This document shows, in pieces, positions 45,878 to 54,680 of a DNA stretch of 64,000 nt. This DNA is from Flavisolibacter longurius. GTDB lineage: Bacteria > Bacteroidota > Bacteroidia > Chitinophagales > Chitinophagaceae. Each line of letters begins with the position of its first letter. Within the stretch, counting starts at the first letter, position 1. The stretch spans positions 270,130-334,129 of the forward strand of contig JABUMY010000006.1 in assembly GCA_013327885.1 (NCBI GenBank). Direction: 5' to 3'. The notes under the pieces are model-generated. The model saw only the letters and a list, made by a program, of their open reading frames with translations. It searched no databases and had not been told where the DNA came from. The position numbers were made by a program, and so were the translations under genes.

Positions 45878-46312
45878 TCAAAGCCCGGCTTCCGGAAATT
45901 TTTCCTTGATCTCGCGGCACACGTAAATGCCGCCCCTCGCTACAGTTTTAATGGCTTCAAGCATTTCTTCGGAAGGAGAGTTTTTGGTGACATAACCTTT
46001 TGCGCCAAGCTGCAACATGTTTTTTGCGTAGGCCGGTTGATTGTTGATAGAAAGGCCAATTATTTTGATAGAAGGTTGCGCTTTTACGATCTTACGGGTA
46101 GCCTCAAAGCCGTTCACAGGGCTCATATTGATGTCCATGAGCATGATATCGGGCTTGTCGGTAGTGGCGCAACGAATGGCTTCTTCGCCCGAAGCACACT
46201 CGGCAATCACCCGTATTTGCGGATCGCGTTGTAATACCATCTTCCAGGTTTCACGCATCAAGGTATGGTCATCTACAATAACCAAACGTATAGGCTGGTC
46301 CATAAAAAGCAT
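45878..46312 (-). CDS. Stand-alone receiver-domain response regulator (truncated paralogue of the next gene)
   Basis: A 144-residue CheY-like receiver with phospho-acceptor D60 in DIMLMDINM, acidic pair DD in VIVDDHTLM and Lys in GYVTKNS. It aligns without a gap to the receiver of the regulator at 46446 (both have D60; VAECGSGEEAV versus IAECASGEEAI). It ends just after YVCREIKEKFPEAGL, exactly where the paralogue goes on to its LuxR helix-turn-helix. The DNA-binding domain is therefore missing. It lies 133 bases after that gene. It may compete for phosphate from the kinase. Confidence 0.88.
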   Translation of the reverse strand: MLFMDQPIRLVIVDDHTLMRETWKMVLQRDPQIRVIAECASGEEAIRCATTDKPDIMLMDINMSPVNGFEATRKIVKAQPSIKIIGLSINNQPAYAKNMLQLGAKGYVTKNSPSEEMLEAIKTVARGGIYVCREIKEKFPEAGL

Positions 46313-46445
46313 GCAATTGAATCAACAGTATATTCAAATTGCAATTGACCTCCATTGCAAGGTGGGATTTTCCTGAGCCAATGCAGATTGGCCGGAGGTA
46401 TTGGTCTTGTAAGAAAAGGGTCGGTTTAAAACAACTGTCGCAAAA

Positions 46446-47102
46446 CTATTCAAACTCCAGTTGACTGTTGTTGATATAGTTTACCAGAGCGGCAGAGTTT
46501 TTCAGGTTGAGTTTCTTTAGAATATTGTAACGGTGTACTTCTACCGTTTTCACCGAGATGTCGAGGTTTTCCGCGATCTCTTTAGATGAAAAGCCTTTTT
46601 TAATAAAATTAATGATCTCAATTTCCCGTTGCGAAAGCGCATTTAACCCGCTTTGCTGGTCTTCGCCATTGATGACTTGCTCGGAAAGGATGTTTTTAAT
46701 TTCATCACAAATATAGCGCCGGCCGGCTTGAATTTCCATAATGGCCTTGAACATTTCTTCGCGGGATGAGTTTTTCGTGACATAGCCCATGGCGCCTTTC
46801 TGGATCATTTTGCGGGCATAGGTTGGTTGCGTATGCAGCGAAACACCAAGAATGCGGGACGCTGGTGAAAACTTCCGGATGAGTTGCGTGGCTTCGATCC
46901 CGTTCATGCCAGGCAGGTTGATGTCCATGATGACAATGTGCGGCCGCAATTGCTTTGCCAGTTCCACAGCTTCTTCACCACTGCCACATTCGGCCACAAC
47001 GCTAAAACGCTCATCCGTGTTTAAGATAAAGCTCCAGGTTTCCCTAACAAGTGTATGATCGTCTGCAATAAGAATGGTAATTTTTTCCATGCTGTTTTTC
47101 AA
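46446..47102 (-). CDS. NarL/FixJ-family response regulator (receiver plus LuxR HTH)
   Basis: A 218-residue regulator. Receiver: acidic pair in LIADDHTLV, phospho-acceptor D60 in HIVIMDINLPGMNG, Thr/Ser and Lys in GVSLHTQP and GYVTKNS. The LuxR-type HTH at about 150-210 reads LSQREIEIINFIKKGFSSKE and SVKTVEVHRYNILKKLNL. The start is 3 bases after the kinase stop, so the two are translated together and form a cognate pair. An ATG at 47090 is an alternative start. Confidence 0.95.
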   Translation of the reverse strand: MKNSMEKITILIADDHTLVRETWSFILNTDERFSVVAECGSGEEAVELAKQLRPHIVIMDINLPGMNGIEATQLIRKFSPASRILGVSLHTQPTYARKMIQKGAMGYVTKNSSREEMFKAIMEIQAGRRYICDEIKNILSEQVINGEDQQSGLNALSQREIEIINFIKKGFSSKEIAENLDISVKTVEVHRYNILKKLNLKNSAALVNYINNSQLEFE

Positions 47103-47105
47103 TTT

Positions 47106-48956
47106 TTAGCCGGCAAAGGCAATAGGAAATTGTAATTCGATCGTACAACCCTTTCCAGGGTTGGCTTTCAGCTGCAAAGTACCGTTTATCAGGTAAATTC
47201 TGTTCTGAATATTTTTCAGCCCGGCACCCATCCGGGTTTTTTCGGGTAAAAATCCAACGCCGTTATCACTCACCACCAACTTTGCCTCTTCGTTCAGCAA
47301 CAACAATTCGATGGTAACGTAAGTGGCTTTTGAATGGCGAAGCACATTGTTCAACGATTCCTGGATAATGCGAAAGAGCGTCAGTTTTTGCTGGCTGTGT
47401 AACAGAGCCTCAATAGACTCATCGGCACAAAGGTCGACCTTTATTTGCTGTGTAAGATGCAAATTTTCGATGAGGTCCCTGATCGTGTCGATCAAGCCAA
47501 GGTCGCCGATACTGGGATCCATCAGCGAACGCGAAAGCAGGCGGATTTCCTGGATAATGCCGCTGATATTGGCCAGGCTTTTCCGTATCAGTTCTTCATT
47601 CAGGTCGGTGGAGGAAAGTGCCAGTTCGAGGTAAAGCTTGGTGGTTGTTAACACCTGGTTAATGTTGTCGTGCAGCTCTTTCCCGATCTCGGCTCTTTCA
47701 GCTTCCTGCGAATCTACTGTGGCCTTGTGCAAGAGGCGCTGGTACTCCAGTTGGTTTTGGAGTAGTTCTTTTTCGAGCCGTTTGCGCTCTGAAATATTTT
47801 GTGCCGAGCCGATCAAACGAAACGGATTGCCGGCGCCATCCCGCAGCAAAATGGCGCGGTCATAAACGCAGGCATAATCGCCGTTCTTTTGCCGGAAGCG
47901 GTACTCCTGCTCAAACGTATGGCGATGGGGTGCCTGCAGTACTTTGTTTAAAATCTGCTTTACATTTTCCAGGTCATCGGGATGAACGCGTTCCAGCATG
48001 GGAGCCATTTTTTCAACAGTATTGTCTCCCGAAAGTTCCAGTACGTTTTGCACGCCGTCCTTTGTGCGATACAGCCGGTTGTTTTCAATGTCCCATTCCC
48101 ACATCAGTTCATGCGTGGCCCGCATCATAGAGGTAAAGCGGTCGTTGACCTGTTTTAATTCAAGCTCCCTGTTCACAGCGTCAGTAATATCAGTATGGGT
48201 ACCAATCATGCGCAGGGGTTTGCCTTCCTCGTCAAACGAAACCAGCCTGCCCTTGGCCATGATCCAGCGGTAGCGGCCCTCGGCATCGCGAATGCGATAC
48301 CGGCTGTCATGATCAGGGTTGCGGGAATCGATATGGGTGCTGACGATCTCCTGCATCTTGTCACGGTCGTCGGGATGAATGCGGGAAAGCCAATCCGAAA
48401 AATCAGCCTTCAGATCATTCTCATCAAAATTGTACAGCTTTTTGTACGACCCAGAATAAATCACCTCGTTGGTTTGCAGGTTCCAGTCCCAGGCCACCTG
48501 GTTGGCTGCTTCCAGGGCAAACTGTAGCCGCTCTTCGGATTCCAGCACGGCCTTTTGCGATCGTTTTTTATCCGTAACATCCCGTGAGGTCAGGATGGCA
48601 CCAATGATCTTATTGTCAGCGTTGTAAGCAGGTTGAAACGAATTCTCAAAATAGATCTTTGTTCCATCCGGAAGCACATGTTCGGTTTCGGTAAGAAAAT
48701 GCTTGCCTTTTAAGGCATCCTGGTACAGCGCTTCCAGTATCGGTTTCCGGCTTTCCCGCACAATGGTAAGAATGGGCATACCGGTATAAAGCTCGCTGTT
48801 GTAATAGGTGATTGCCTGCTCCTGCGCCTTGTTATTGAAATAAAGGATCCGCAGGTCGGGATCCAGAAAAACATAAGACTCCTTGATGTTGTTGAAAACA
48901 AGTTTGATGAATTCCGATTCCGGAAAAAGAAAATGACTGGCAACTGGATTCGACAT
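47106..48956 (-). CDS. Three-PAS sensor histidine kinase (HisKA_3), partner of the NarL-type regulator
   Basis: A 616-residue soluble kinase with PAS (about 15-135), PAS_3 (about 140-265) and PAS_3 (about 275-400), then HisKA_3 and HATPase_c. Phospho-acceptor H429 lies in GKELHDNINQVL. N-box NNVLRHSKA and G-box DNGVGFLP are intact. It reads into the response regulator gene with a 3-base gap. Signal unknown; the lack of membrane helices suggests a cytoplasmic input such as redox or a small molecule. Confidence 0.94.
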   Translation of the reverse strand: MSNPVASHFLFPESEFIKLVFNNIKESYVFLDPDLRILYFNNKAQEQAITYYNSELYTGMPILTIVRESRKPILEALYQDALKGKHFLTETEHVLPDGTKIYFENSFQPAYNADNKIIGAILTSRDVTDKKRSQKAVLESEERLQFALEAANQVAWDWNLQTNEVIYSGSYKKLYNFDENDLKADFSDWLSRIHPDDRDKMQEIVSTHIDSRNPDHDSRYRIRDAEGRYRWIMAKGRLVSFDEEGKPLRMIGTHTDITDAVNRELELKQVNDRFTSMMRATHELMWEWDIENNRLYRTKDGVQNVLELSGDNTVEKMAPMLERVHPDDLENVKQILNKVLQAPHRHTFEQEYRFRQKNGDYACVYDRAILLRDGAGNPFRLIGSAQNISERKRLEKELLQNQLEYQRLLHKATVDSQEAERAEIGKELHDNINQVLTTTKLYLELALSSTDLNEELIRKSLANISGIIQEIRLLSRSLMDPSIGDLGLIDTIRDLIENLHLTQQIKVDLCADESIEALLHSQQKLTLFRIIQESLNNVLRHSKATYVTIELLLLNEEAKLVVSDNGVGFLPEKTRMGAGLKNIQNRIYLINGTLQLKANPGKGCTIELQFPIAFAG

Positions 48957-49065
48957 ACGCTATGATAAAAAACACAATGTGTCTCCGGAATGAAAATACA
49001 GTTTTCTTACTGTGGTTTGTATTCTTGCGCCCCTTTTTTAAGGGCAAATGTTTTCGGGTCATTCG

Positions 49066-49094
49066 TTTGCGAACGATTTTTGTCTCTACCTTTA
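49066..49094 (+). promoter_or_regulatory. Promoter of the esterase gene at 49131
   Basis: TTTG at 49066-49069 and TACCTTTA at 49087-49094 (one mismatch to TAnnTTTG) are 17 bases apart, which fits the Bacteroidota consensus. The leader would be about 30 bases. Confidence 0.5.
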
Positions 49095-49130
49095 AGATCA
49101 AATCATTTGGGACCGAATTAATTCAATTGC

Positions 49131-49862
49131 ATGGAGAAGAACCTAACGTCATGGTATAGCCACCGCGTGGAAAAAGAAATGCCCGTTGCCGTTTATGGCC
49201 ATTACGGATTTGTGTTGCTGCTGGTACCAACAGCTGCCGCGGATTACCTCGAATACGAACGCTTTGGCCTTATCGACACCATAAAGCCCCACATTGAAGG
49301 CGGCAAGGTAAAAGTGTATTCGGTCAACAGCATCAACAACGATAGCTGGCTCAACAACAACGTACATCCCAAGCACAAAACATGGATGCACAACCAGTTC
49401 AACCATTACATCTACGATGAAGTGGTGCCTTATATCAAAGCAACATCGGGTTACGATACTCCCATCGTCATCAGCGGGGCTTCGTTTGGTGCCCTGCACA
49501 GCATGAACCTATTTTTAAAGCGGCCGGACCTGCTCAACGGCGTTATCGCCATGAGTGGTGTGTACGACCTGACGGAATACACAAAAGGGCATTACGACGA
49601 TGACGTGTACTTCAACAGCCCGCAGCACTACATGCCTAATCTAACTGATCACCATACGCTGGAACAGATTCGCCGGAGCAACCATATTCATCTTTTCAGT
49701 GGCAGCGGACCATATGAAGACCCCAATGCCAGCCGGAGCTTTGCCTCCATTCTTTACAACAAAGGGATCAACTACGAGTTGGACATTTGGGGCAGCGAAT
49801 GGCCCCACGATTGGAATACATGGAAAGCCATGCTGCCGCATTACCTGGAGACAAGGTTTTGA
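49131..49862 (+). CDS. Cytoplasmic esterase-family alpha/beta hydrolase
   Basis: A 243-residue putative esterase (PF00756-like) without a signal peptide. Catalytic Ser in VISGASFGALHS, Asp or Glu near LFSGSGPYEDP, His in WGSEWPHDW. FVLLLVPTAAADYLEYE replaces the usual HG oxyanion strand. Such proteins are common single genes in Bacteroidota. Substrate unknown. Confidence 0.82.
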   Translation: MEKNLTSWYSHRVEKEMPVAVYGHYGFVLLLVPTAAADYLEYERFGLIDTIKPHIEGGKVKVYSVNSINNDSWLNNNVHPKHKTWMHNQFNHYIYDEVVPYIKATSGYDTPIVISGASFGALHSMNLFLKRPDLLNGVIAMSGVYDLTEYTKGHYDDDVYFNSPQHYMPNLTDHHTLEQIRRSNHIHLFSGSGPYEDPNASRSFASILYNKGINYELDIWGSEWPHDWNTWKAMLPHYLETRF

Positions 49863-49924
49863 TGAAAGTTCAGTAATTGTTAGTTGAGAGTTAGGAGAGG
49901 GGAGGATTGTTGCAAGTTCATATT

Positions 49925-50572
49925 TCAACAGTGCTGGTGGAGGATTTCAACAAACGTTTCCCGTTGTATCAACCGGGCACCCAGGCTTTCCACATGCGGG
50001 GTGTACACCTGGCAGTCTAGCAGCGCCAAACCTTCTTTGGTTAGCTGCTGCACATAATGAATAAAAACAAATTTTGATGCATTGGTAACGGTGCTAAACA
50101 TGCTTTCGCCAAAAAATACGTTGCCGATACGGATGCCATACATGCCGCCGACCAGTTTTCCGTCCTGCCAGGTTTCTGCGCTGTGTGCAACGCCTCGGCG
50201 GTGAAGTTCGTTGTAAACTTCCTGCATTTCGGGAGTGATCTAGGTGCCGTCCTGCCCGTTGCGGGAAACAGTTGCGCAAGCTTCTATCACCGCCGAAAAG
50301 GAAGTGTTTGTACGAAATTCAAAGGATTCCTTTTTCAAAACTTTTTGCATGCTGCGGCTGATGTGGAGCTCAACAGGGAAAAGCACGAAGCGGGGATCAG
50401 GGCTCCACCAAAGTGGTATGTCGTCGCTGTACCAGGGAAAAATACCTTTGGGATAGGCTTCCAAAACTCTTTCCGGTGTTACCCTTCCACCAATGACCAA
50501 CAGCCCTTCATCGTCTGCAGTATGCAGCGGCGGAAAACGAAAATCCGGCTCTGAAAAACAAACAAGTGGCAT
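49925..50572 (-). pseudogene. aat: Leucyl/phenylalanyl-tRNA-protein transferase, interrupted by an in-frame TAG
   Basis: The full-length Aat frame (about 215 codons) adds Leu or Phe to N-terminal Lys/Arg of proteins to mark them for ClpS-ClpAP. Motifs: GIFPWYSDDIPLWWSPDPR, LHISRSM, GVAHSAETW, KLVGGMYGIRIG, FFGESMFS and LDCQVYTPH. Codon 111 is TAG (minus strand, 50242-50240), where the family has the Trp of GTWI; the reading resumes in the same frame with ITPEMQEVYNELH. One G-to-A change explains it. Upstream and downstream sequence is otherwise intact. Adjacent to clpS, its pathway partner. Confidence 0.9.
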
Positions 50573-50655
50573 GCGCGGGATGTAATTACAAAAGGTGAGA
50601 AAACCGCATCAACAAATGATGACTTGTTTTAGCTTGAAAGAATTTACCGGAAAGA

Positions 50656-50949
50656 TCAAACAATCACTTCAATAGTGGCGCTGATGCCCCTGTCGAGAAT
50701 GGCATCGCATTTCGGGCGGAGGTCTTCATACTCGCCTTCTTTGACGGCATATTTCCCGTTGAAATGAATAATATAGGCGCATTGTTCGGCCTGTTCGTAG
50801 GTGTGGCCGCAGACTTCCACCAGGGTTTCTATCACCCATTCAAAGGTGTTGACATCATCGTTCCAGACGATCAGTTGGTAGGGGTTGGCCGTTTTGGTTT
50901 CTACGGCGGTTTCTACCAATACGTCGCTATCTGTTGAAGGATTATTCAC
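50656..50949 (-). CDS. clpS: ClpS adaptor of the N-end rule pathway
   Basis: A protein of about 97 residues that delivers N-degron substrates to ClpA. PYQLIVWNDDVNTFEWVIET holds the N-end-rule binding pocket residues (ND near NDDVNT), and YEQAEQCAYIIHFNGKYAVK the helix with the conserved His. The start is most likely the GTG at 50949. The frame reaches 51057, but a perfect -7 element at 50954-50961 makes a start there the only one downstream of the promoter. It lies next to aat, which acts in the same pathway. Confidence 0.92.
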   Translation of the reverse strand: MNNPSTDSDVLVETAVETKTANPYQLIVWNDDVNTFEWVIETLVEVCGHTYEQAEQCAYIIHFNGKYAVKEGEYEDLRPKCDAILDRGISATIEVIV

Positions 50950-50953
50950 GGGG

Positions 50954-50961
50954 CAAAGATA
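50954..50961 (-). promoter_or_regulatory. -7 promoter element of clpS (leaderless)
   Basis: On the minus strand TATCTTTG, a perfect TAnnTTTG, 4 bases before the GTG start at 50949. The transcript would have almost no leader. Confidence 0.55.
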
Positions 50962-51240
50962 AATAAGATCACCAAACCACACATTTCTGTGCAACCGCAT
51001 TTTGGCAGGCCTATTTTGGTAATAAATCGATGGCATTCCGAAAAGCAACAAAGGCAAAAATTTTCCGTTGGAAATGATCCAAATCAGAAAACAACATTAT
51101 CAAGATCAGCAGGGAAAAAAGCGGCAGGAAATAGCTTTGCCGGAAATAACAGCGAAAGCATCCGTCCTGGTGAGATGAAAACGCGGAAAAGCGAAGAAAG
51201 CGCAGGACATATAACGATTGTTCACTTAAAATAATTAGCG

Positions 51241-51615
51241 ATGTTTCTCCACATTGTAGACTCCATGACCGTTGAAGAAGTACAGGACAGGTTCAATGAA
51301 TGTTTTCCTTTTTTGACCATCGAGTTTTATTCTGTTCCCCACAAACCCTTCCAGGCTACCGACAACCGCTACCGTTACGATGCAAAAGAATTGATCGGTG
51401 AGATCCGTACCAACCACGCCAAAGGCGCCATGGAAATAAAGTCCTGGTATACCGTAGCCCGAGTTGAAAAAGAATTGTGGGAACGGTATGGGCTGCATGC
51501 GCAGGTTTGCCGCCTGAACCCTTCCGGCGAAGCGGTGCAAACCGCGTCCAGCGATAATTTTACCTTGTTTGAGCAAAGCCAGATGGTGCTTGAAGCAGAG
51601 CGGCTCGCGGTGTAA
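51241..51615 (+). CDS. Conserved hypothetical protein
   Basis: A 124-residue soluble protein: MTVEEVQDRFNECFPFLTIE, then a basic-aromatic segment, a helix WYTVARVEKELWERYGLHAQ and SSDNFTLFEQSQMVLE. I recall related single-gene proteins of similar length in Bacteroidota but know no function. No signal peptide or membrane helix. Confidence 0.65.
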   Translation: MFLHIVDSMTVEEVQDRFNECFPFLTIEFYSVPHKPFQATDNRYRYDAKELIGEIRTNHAKGAMEIKSWYTVARVEKELWERYGLHAQVCRLNPSGEAVQTASSDNFTLFEQSQMVLEAERLAV

Positions 51616-51976
51616 TGCAAGCCTAAATTTTCCATTGGTTTAATGCAATATTGTTATTTCACGACAATAGGGTTGTGCGGCTAGTTGGTTTGTTGCCTCA
51701 ACAAAATACCAACCGGCGCTTGCTTCATTAAAACCGTTTTGTAAAGATTGCTTTTTTGCAGGTATATTTTCAATGGACAAATTGAAAAACAGTTTGACAC
51801 TACAATAAGAAGCCCTGCCGATTGAAACCTGCTTGGTGCCAGGATAAATAAGGCCTGCTTCATAGAAACCAAATCTTCCTGCCATCCTGCTTAGCTTTGT
51901 GCTTCAGGCAGCATGGCGACTTGCTGAAGGCTCTTCCTGCCTGCACGCCAAATTCCACACCTGAAAAATACAACTG
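51616..51976. other. 361-base gap with a likely promoter for the P-type ATPase
   Basis: A perfect -7 element TAGCTTTG is at 51892-51899, about 78 bases before the ATPase ATG. An 81-codon minus-strand frame (51640-51885) shows no family pattern. No RNA gene or terminator seen. Confidence 0.45.
51892..51899 (+). promoter_or_regulatory. -7 promoter element upstream of the P-type ATPase
   Basis: TAGCTTTG matches TAnnTTTG exactly. No clear -33 TTG was found at the right distance, so the call is moderate. Confidence 0.45.
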
Positions 51977-54550
51977 ATGAACTGGCACAACCTTTCCACC
52001 GAGGACGTATTGCAAAAGACCGGCTCTTCGCTGAACGGGCTTTCCGAAGAAACCGTAACAAAAAAGCGGGAGGAATTTGGTCTAAACATCCTGGAAGGGA
52101 AAAAGAAAAAACCTGCCTGGCTGCTGTTTGCCCACCAGTTCACCGACTTTATGATCCTGGTGCTGATTGCGGCGGCTATCATTTCGGGCATTGCCGGCGA
52201 CACGGTTGACACGGTTATTATCCTGGTGATTGTTTTACTGAATGCCATCATTGGGTTTGTGCAGGAATACCGGGCGGAGAAAGCCATGGAAGCCCTGAAG
52301 AAAATGGCCACGCCGCAATCGACGGTGTTGCGGGATGGGCATGTTGTTACCATCACCTCGAATGACCTTGTTCCCGGCGACATTGTTTTGCTGGAAGCCG
52401 GCAATACGGTTCCGGCCGACATGCGCCTCCTGGAAATTCACAGCCTGAAGATCATGGAAGCATCGCTGACCGGCGAATCGGTTGCGGTGGACAAGATCGT
52501 CGCTAAACTTCCCGAAGAAAATCTGCCCCTTGGCGACCGCCTTAACATGGCCTATAAAAGCACGGTGGTAACAAATGGCCGCGGCCGGGGCGTGGTAACC
52601 GGCACCGGCATGCAAACCGAGATCGGTCATATTGCCAAAATGCTGCAGGAAGAAAAAACAGCCACGCCACTGCAGAAACGCATGGCCGATTTTGGTAAAA
52701 AGCTTTCCTACCTTATCCTGGCCATTTGTATCGTGCTGTTTGGTGTAGGCCTGTTGCGTGGCGAAGAGCCATTGCAGATGCTGCTGGTAGCTATTTCGCT
52801 TGCCGTTGCGGCCATTCCCGAAGCGCTGCCGGCGCTTATCACCATTGCACTTTCGCGGGGGGCGGCAAGACTCGTTACCCAAAACGTGCTGATACGCAAA
52901 CTGACAGCCGTTGAAACACTGGGTTCCATTACCTATATCTGTACCGATAAAACGGGAACGCTTACCCAAAATAAAATGCGGCTGACCAATACCGAGCCAG
53001 AGCCGGATACGCCGTCGCCGGTTGACGGAATGTCGCTGCTGGATCTGTCCATGGCGCTCAACCATACGGTAATACAAGAGCAGGACCAGTTGCTGGGCGA
53101 CCCCACCGAAGTGGCCATGGTGGAATCGATACAAAACACGTATTCGCCTGAAAAATACCAGCAACTGCAAACTACATATGAACGTGTGGGTGAGTTCCCG
53201 TTTGATTCGGACCGTAAATGCATGACCACCCTGCATCGCTACGATGGAAAGGTACTGGCCATAACTAAAGGTGCCGTAGAGAGTATTGTGGAAAGGCTGG
53301 CGGGCAATGGCAATGAATCCATCCAGGACCGGGCCGCCGTGATGGCCTCGGAAGGCTTGCGTGTGCTGGCTTTTGGTTATAGAATTTGGGATGAAAATCC
53401 GAAGGGCCTGCCGGTAGATGAAGTGGAAAAAGACCTGCAGTTCGCCGGGCTGGCAGGAATGATCGACCCGCCCCGCGAAGAGATCAAAGAAGCGATTTCG
53501 CTGTGCAAAACGGCCGGCATTAAACCCGTGATGATCACTGGTGACCACAAAGAGACAGCTTCGGCCATTGGCCGGCAGATCGGGCTTCTTTCCGACGGTG
53601 AAATGGTGGTGACCGGCGGGGAGCTGGCAAGAATGGATAAGCAGGAGCTGGATGAAAAAGTCGAAAATATAAGAGTCTATGCACGGGTGTCACCCGATCA
53701 AAAACTGGCCATTGTAAAAGCACTCCAGGACAAGGCGCATTTTGTGGCCATGACCGGTGATGGTGTGAATGATGCGCCTTCGCTTAAAAAAGCCAACATC
53801 GGCATTGCCATGGGCATCACCGGCACCGATGTTACCAAAGAGGTTTCGGACATGATACTGCTCGATGACAATTTTGCCACCATCGTAAAAGCTATAAAGG
53901 AAGGGCGGCGCATCTACGACAACATCCGGCGGTTTGTGAAATACATCATGACCTGTAACGGCGCCGAGATCTGGACCATTTTTTTAGCGCCGCTTATTGG
54001 CTTGCCCATACCGCTATTACCCATTCATATCCTCTGGATCAATCTTGTTACCGATAGCCTGCCCGGGCTGGCGCTTTCTACCGAAAAAGCCGAACGAAAC
54101 ATCATGCGCAGGCCGCCACGCAAAACAGACGAAAGCCTGTTTGCCGAAGGTATTGGGCTTCATATTGTTTGGGTGGGATTACTGATGGCTTTTTTAACCC
54201 TTGGCATCCAGGCCTGGTCTATCAGCAAGGACATGCACTGGCAAACCATGGTGTTCACCACGCTTACCTTTGCCCAATTGGCGCACGTTTTTGCCATTCG
54301 CAGCGATACGGAATACATTTATAAAAAAGGATTTTTTAGCAACAGGCCCCTGGTTTGGTCGGTGGCTTTTACTTTTTTGTTGCAACTGGGTGTGATCTAT
54401 CTTCCTTTTGCCAATCCAATTTTTCGCACGGAGCCGCTTTCCCTGGATGAATTGTTGATCTGCCTGGGCATAGCCGTGCTGCTTTTCCATGCCGTGGAAC
54501 TGGAGAAATGGATCCGCAGGAAAGGGGCAAAAAAGAGCGAAAAAAGATAG
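51977..54550 (+). CDS. Cation-transporting P-type ATPase, P2A (calcium-type)
   Basis: An 857-residue inner-membrane pump with about ten membrane helices. N-terminal cation-ATPase domain (1-75), actuator domain with TGES, helix M4 with PEALPALITIAL, catalytic D324 in DKTGTLTQNKM, nucleotide-binding domain with KGA, hinge with TGDGVNDAPSL, and C-terminal cation domain with PIHILWINLVTDSLPGLALS. The layout is that of SERCA/PMR1/PacL-type pumps; PEALP replaces the more usual PEGLP, so calcium specificity is likely but not certain. The start ATG has a promoter 78 bases upstream. Confidence 0.95.
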   Translation: MNWHNLSTEDVLQKTGSSLNGLSEETVTKKREEFGLNILEGKKKKPAWLLFAHQFTDFMILVLIAAAIISGIAGDTVDTVIILVIVLLNAIIGFVQEYRAEKAMEALKKMATPQSTVLRDGHVVTITSNDLVPGDIVLLEAGNTVPADMRLLEIHSLKIMEASLTGESVAVDKIVAKLPEENLPLGDRLNMAYKSTVVTNGRGRGVVTGTGMQTEIGHIAKMLQEEKTATPLQKRMADFGKKLSYLILAICIVLFGVGLLRGEEPLQMLLVAISLAVAAIPEALPALITIALSRGAARLVTQNVLIRKLTAVETLGSITYICTDKTGTLTQNKMRLTNTEPEPDTPSPVDGMSLLDLSMALNHTVIQEQDQLLGDPTEVAMVESIQNTYSPEKYQQLQTTYERVGEFPFDSDRKCMTTLHRYDGKVLAITKGAVESIVERLAGNGNESIQDRAAVMASEGLRVLAFGYRIWDENPKGLPVDEVEKDLQFAGLAGMIDPPREEIKEAISLCKTAGIKPVMITGDHKETASAIGRQIGLLSDGEMVVTGGELARMDKQELDEKVENIRVYARVSPDQKLAIVKALQDKAHFVAMTGDGVNDAPSLKKANIGIAMGITGTDVTKEVSDMILLDDNFATIVKAIKEGRRIYDNIRRFVKYIMTCNGAEIWTIFLAPLIGLPIPLLPIHILWINLVTDSLPGLALSTEKAERNIMRRPPRKTDESLFAEGIGLHIVWVGLLMAFLTLGIQAWSISKDMHWQTMVFTTLTFAQLAHVFAIRSDTEYIYKKGFFSNRPLVWSVAFTFLLQLGVIYLPFANPIFRTEPLSLDELLICLGIAVLLFHAVELEKWIRRKGAKKSEKR

Positions 54551-54656
54551 TGACTCTTCTCTTTGTGCTCTCCGTGCCTCTTTATGCCCTTTGTGTTCCT
54601 TCGTAGAATTCGGATGTTACACAAAGGACACGAAGGACCACAAAGGATACAAAAAA
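54551..54656. repeat. Inverted repeat of CTTTGTG-type units at the ATPase stop codon
   Basis: Degenerate CTTTGTG/CTCCGTG units start right after the TAG. The arm at 54588-54604 (CCTTTGTGTTCCTTCGT) pairs with 54630-54646 at 16 of 17 bases across a 25-base loop. The right side also repeats ACAAAGGA/ACGAAGGA/ACAAAGGA with a period of about 10. Confidence 0.75.
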
Positions 54657-54680
54657 GACAAGCAAACAGAAATCTTAATG

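Noticed and set aside
49863..49924. A fourth stop-codon repeat (AGTTGAGAGTTAGGAGAGG) after the esterase gene
   Set aside because: The resemblance to the lead-in at 36207 is weak and no regular period could be counted.
51640..51885. 81-codon minus-strand frame before the P-type ATPase, with a tail (GWYFVEA) faintly like a sorting domain
   Set aside because: It has no YPNP-type start of a sorting domain and overlaps the likely ATPase promoter; probably chance.
52235..53548. Minus-strand frame of 437 codons inside the P-type ATPase gene
   Set aside because: The plus strand carries all P-type ATPase motifs in order. The antisense frame is His/Phe/Gly-rich, as expected for the complement of such codon use.
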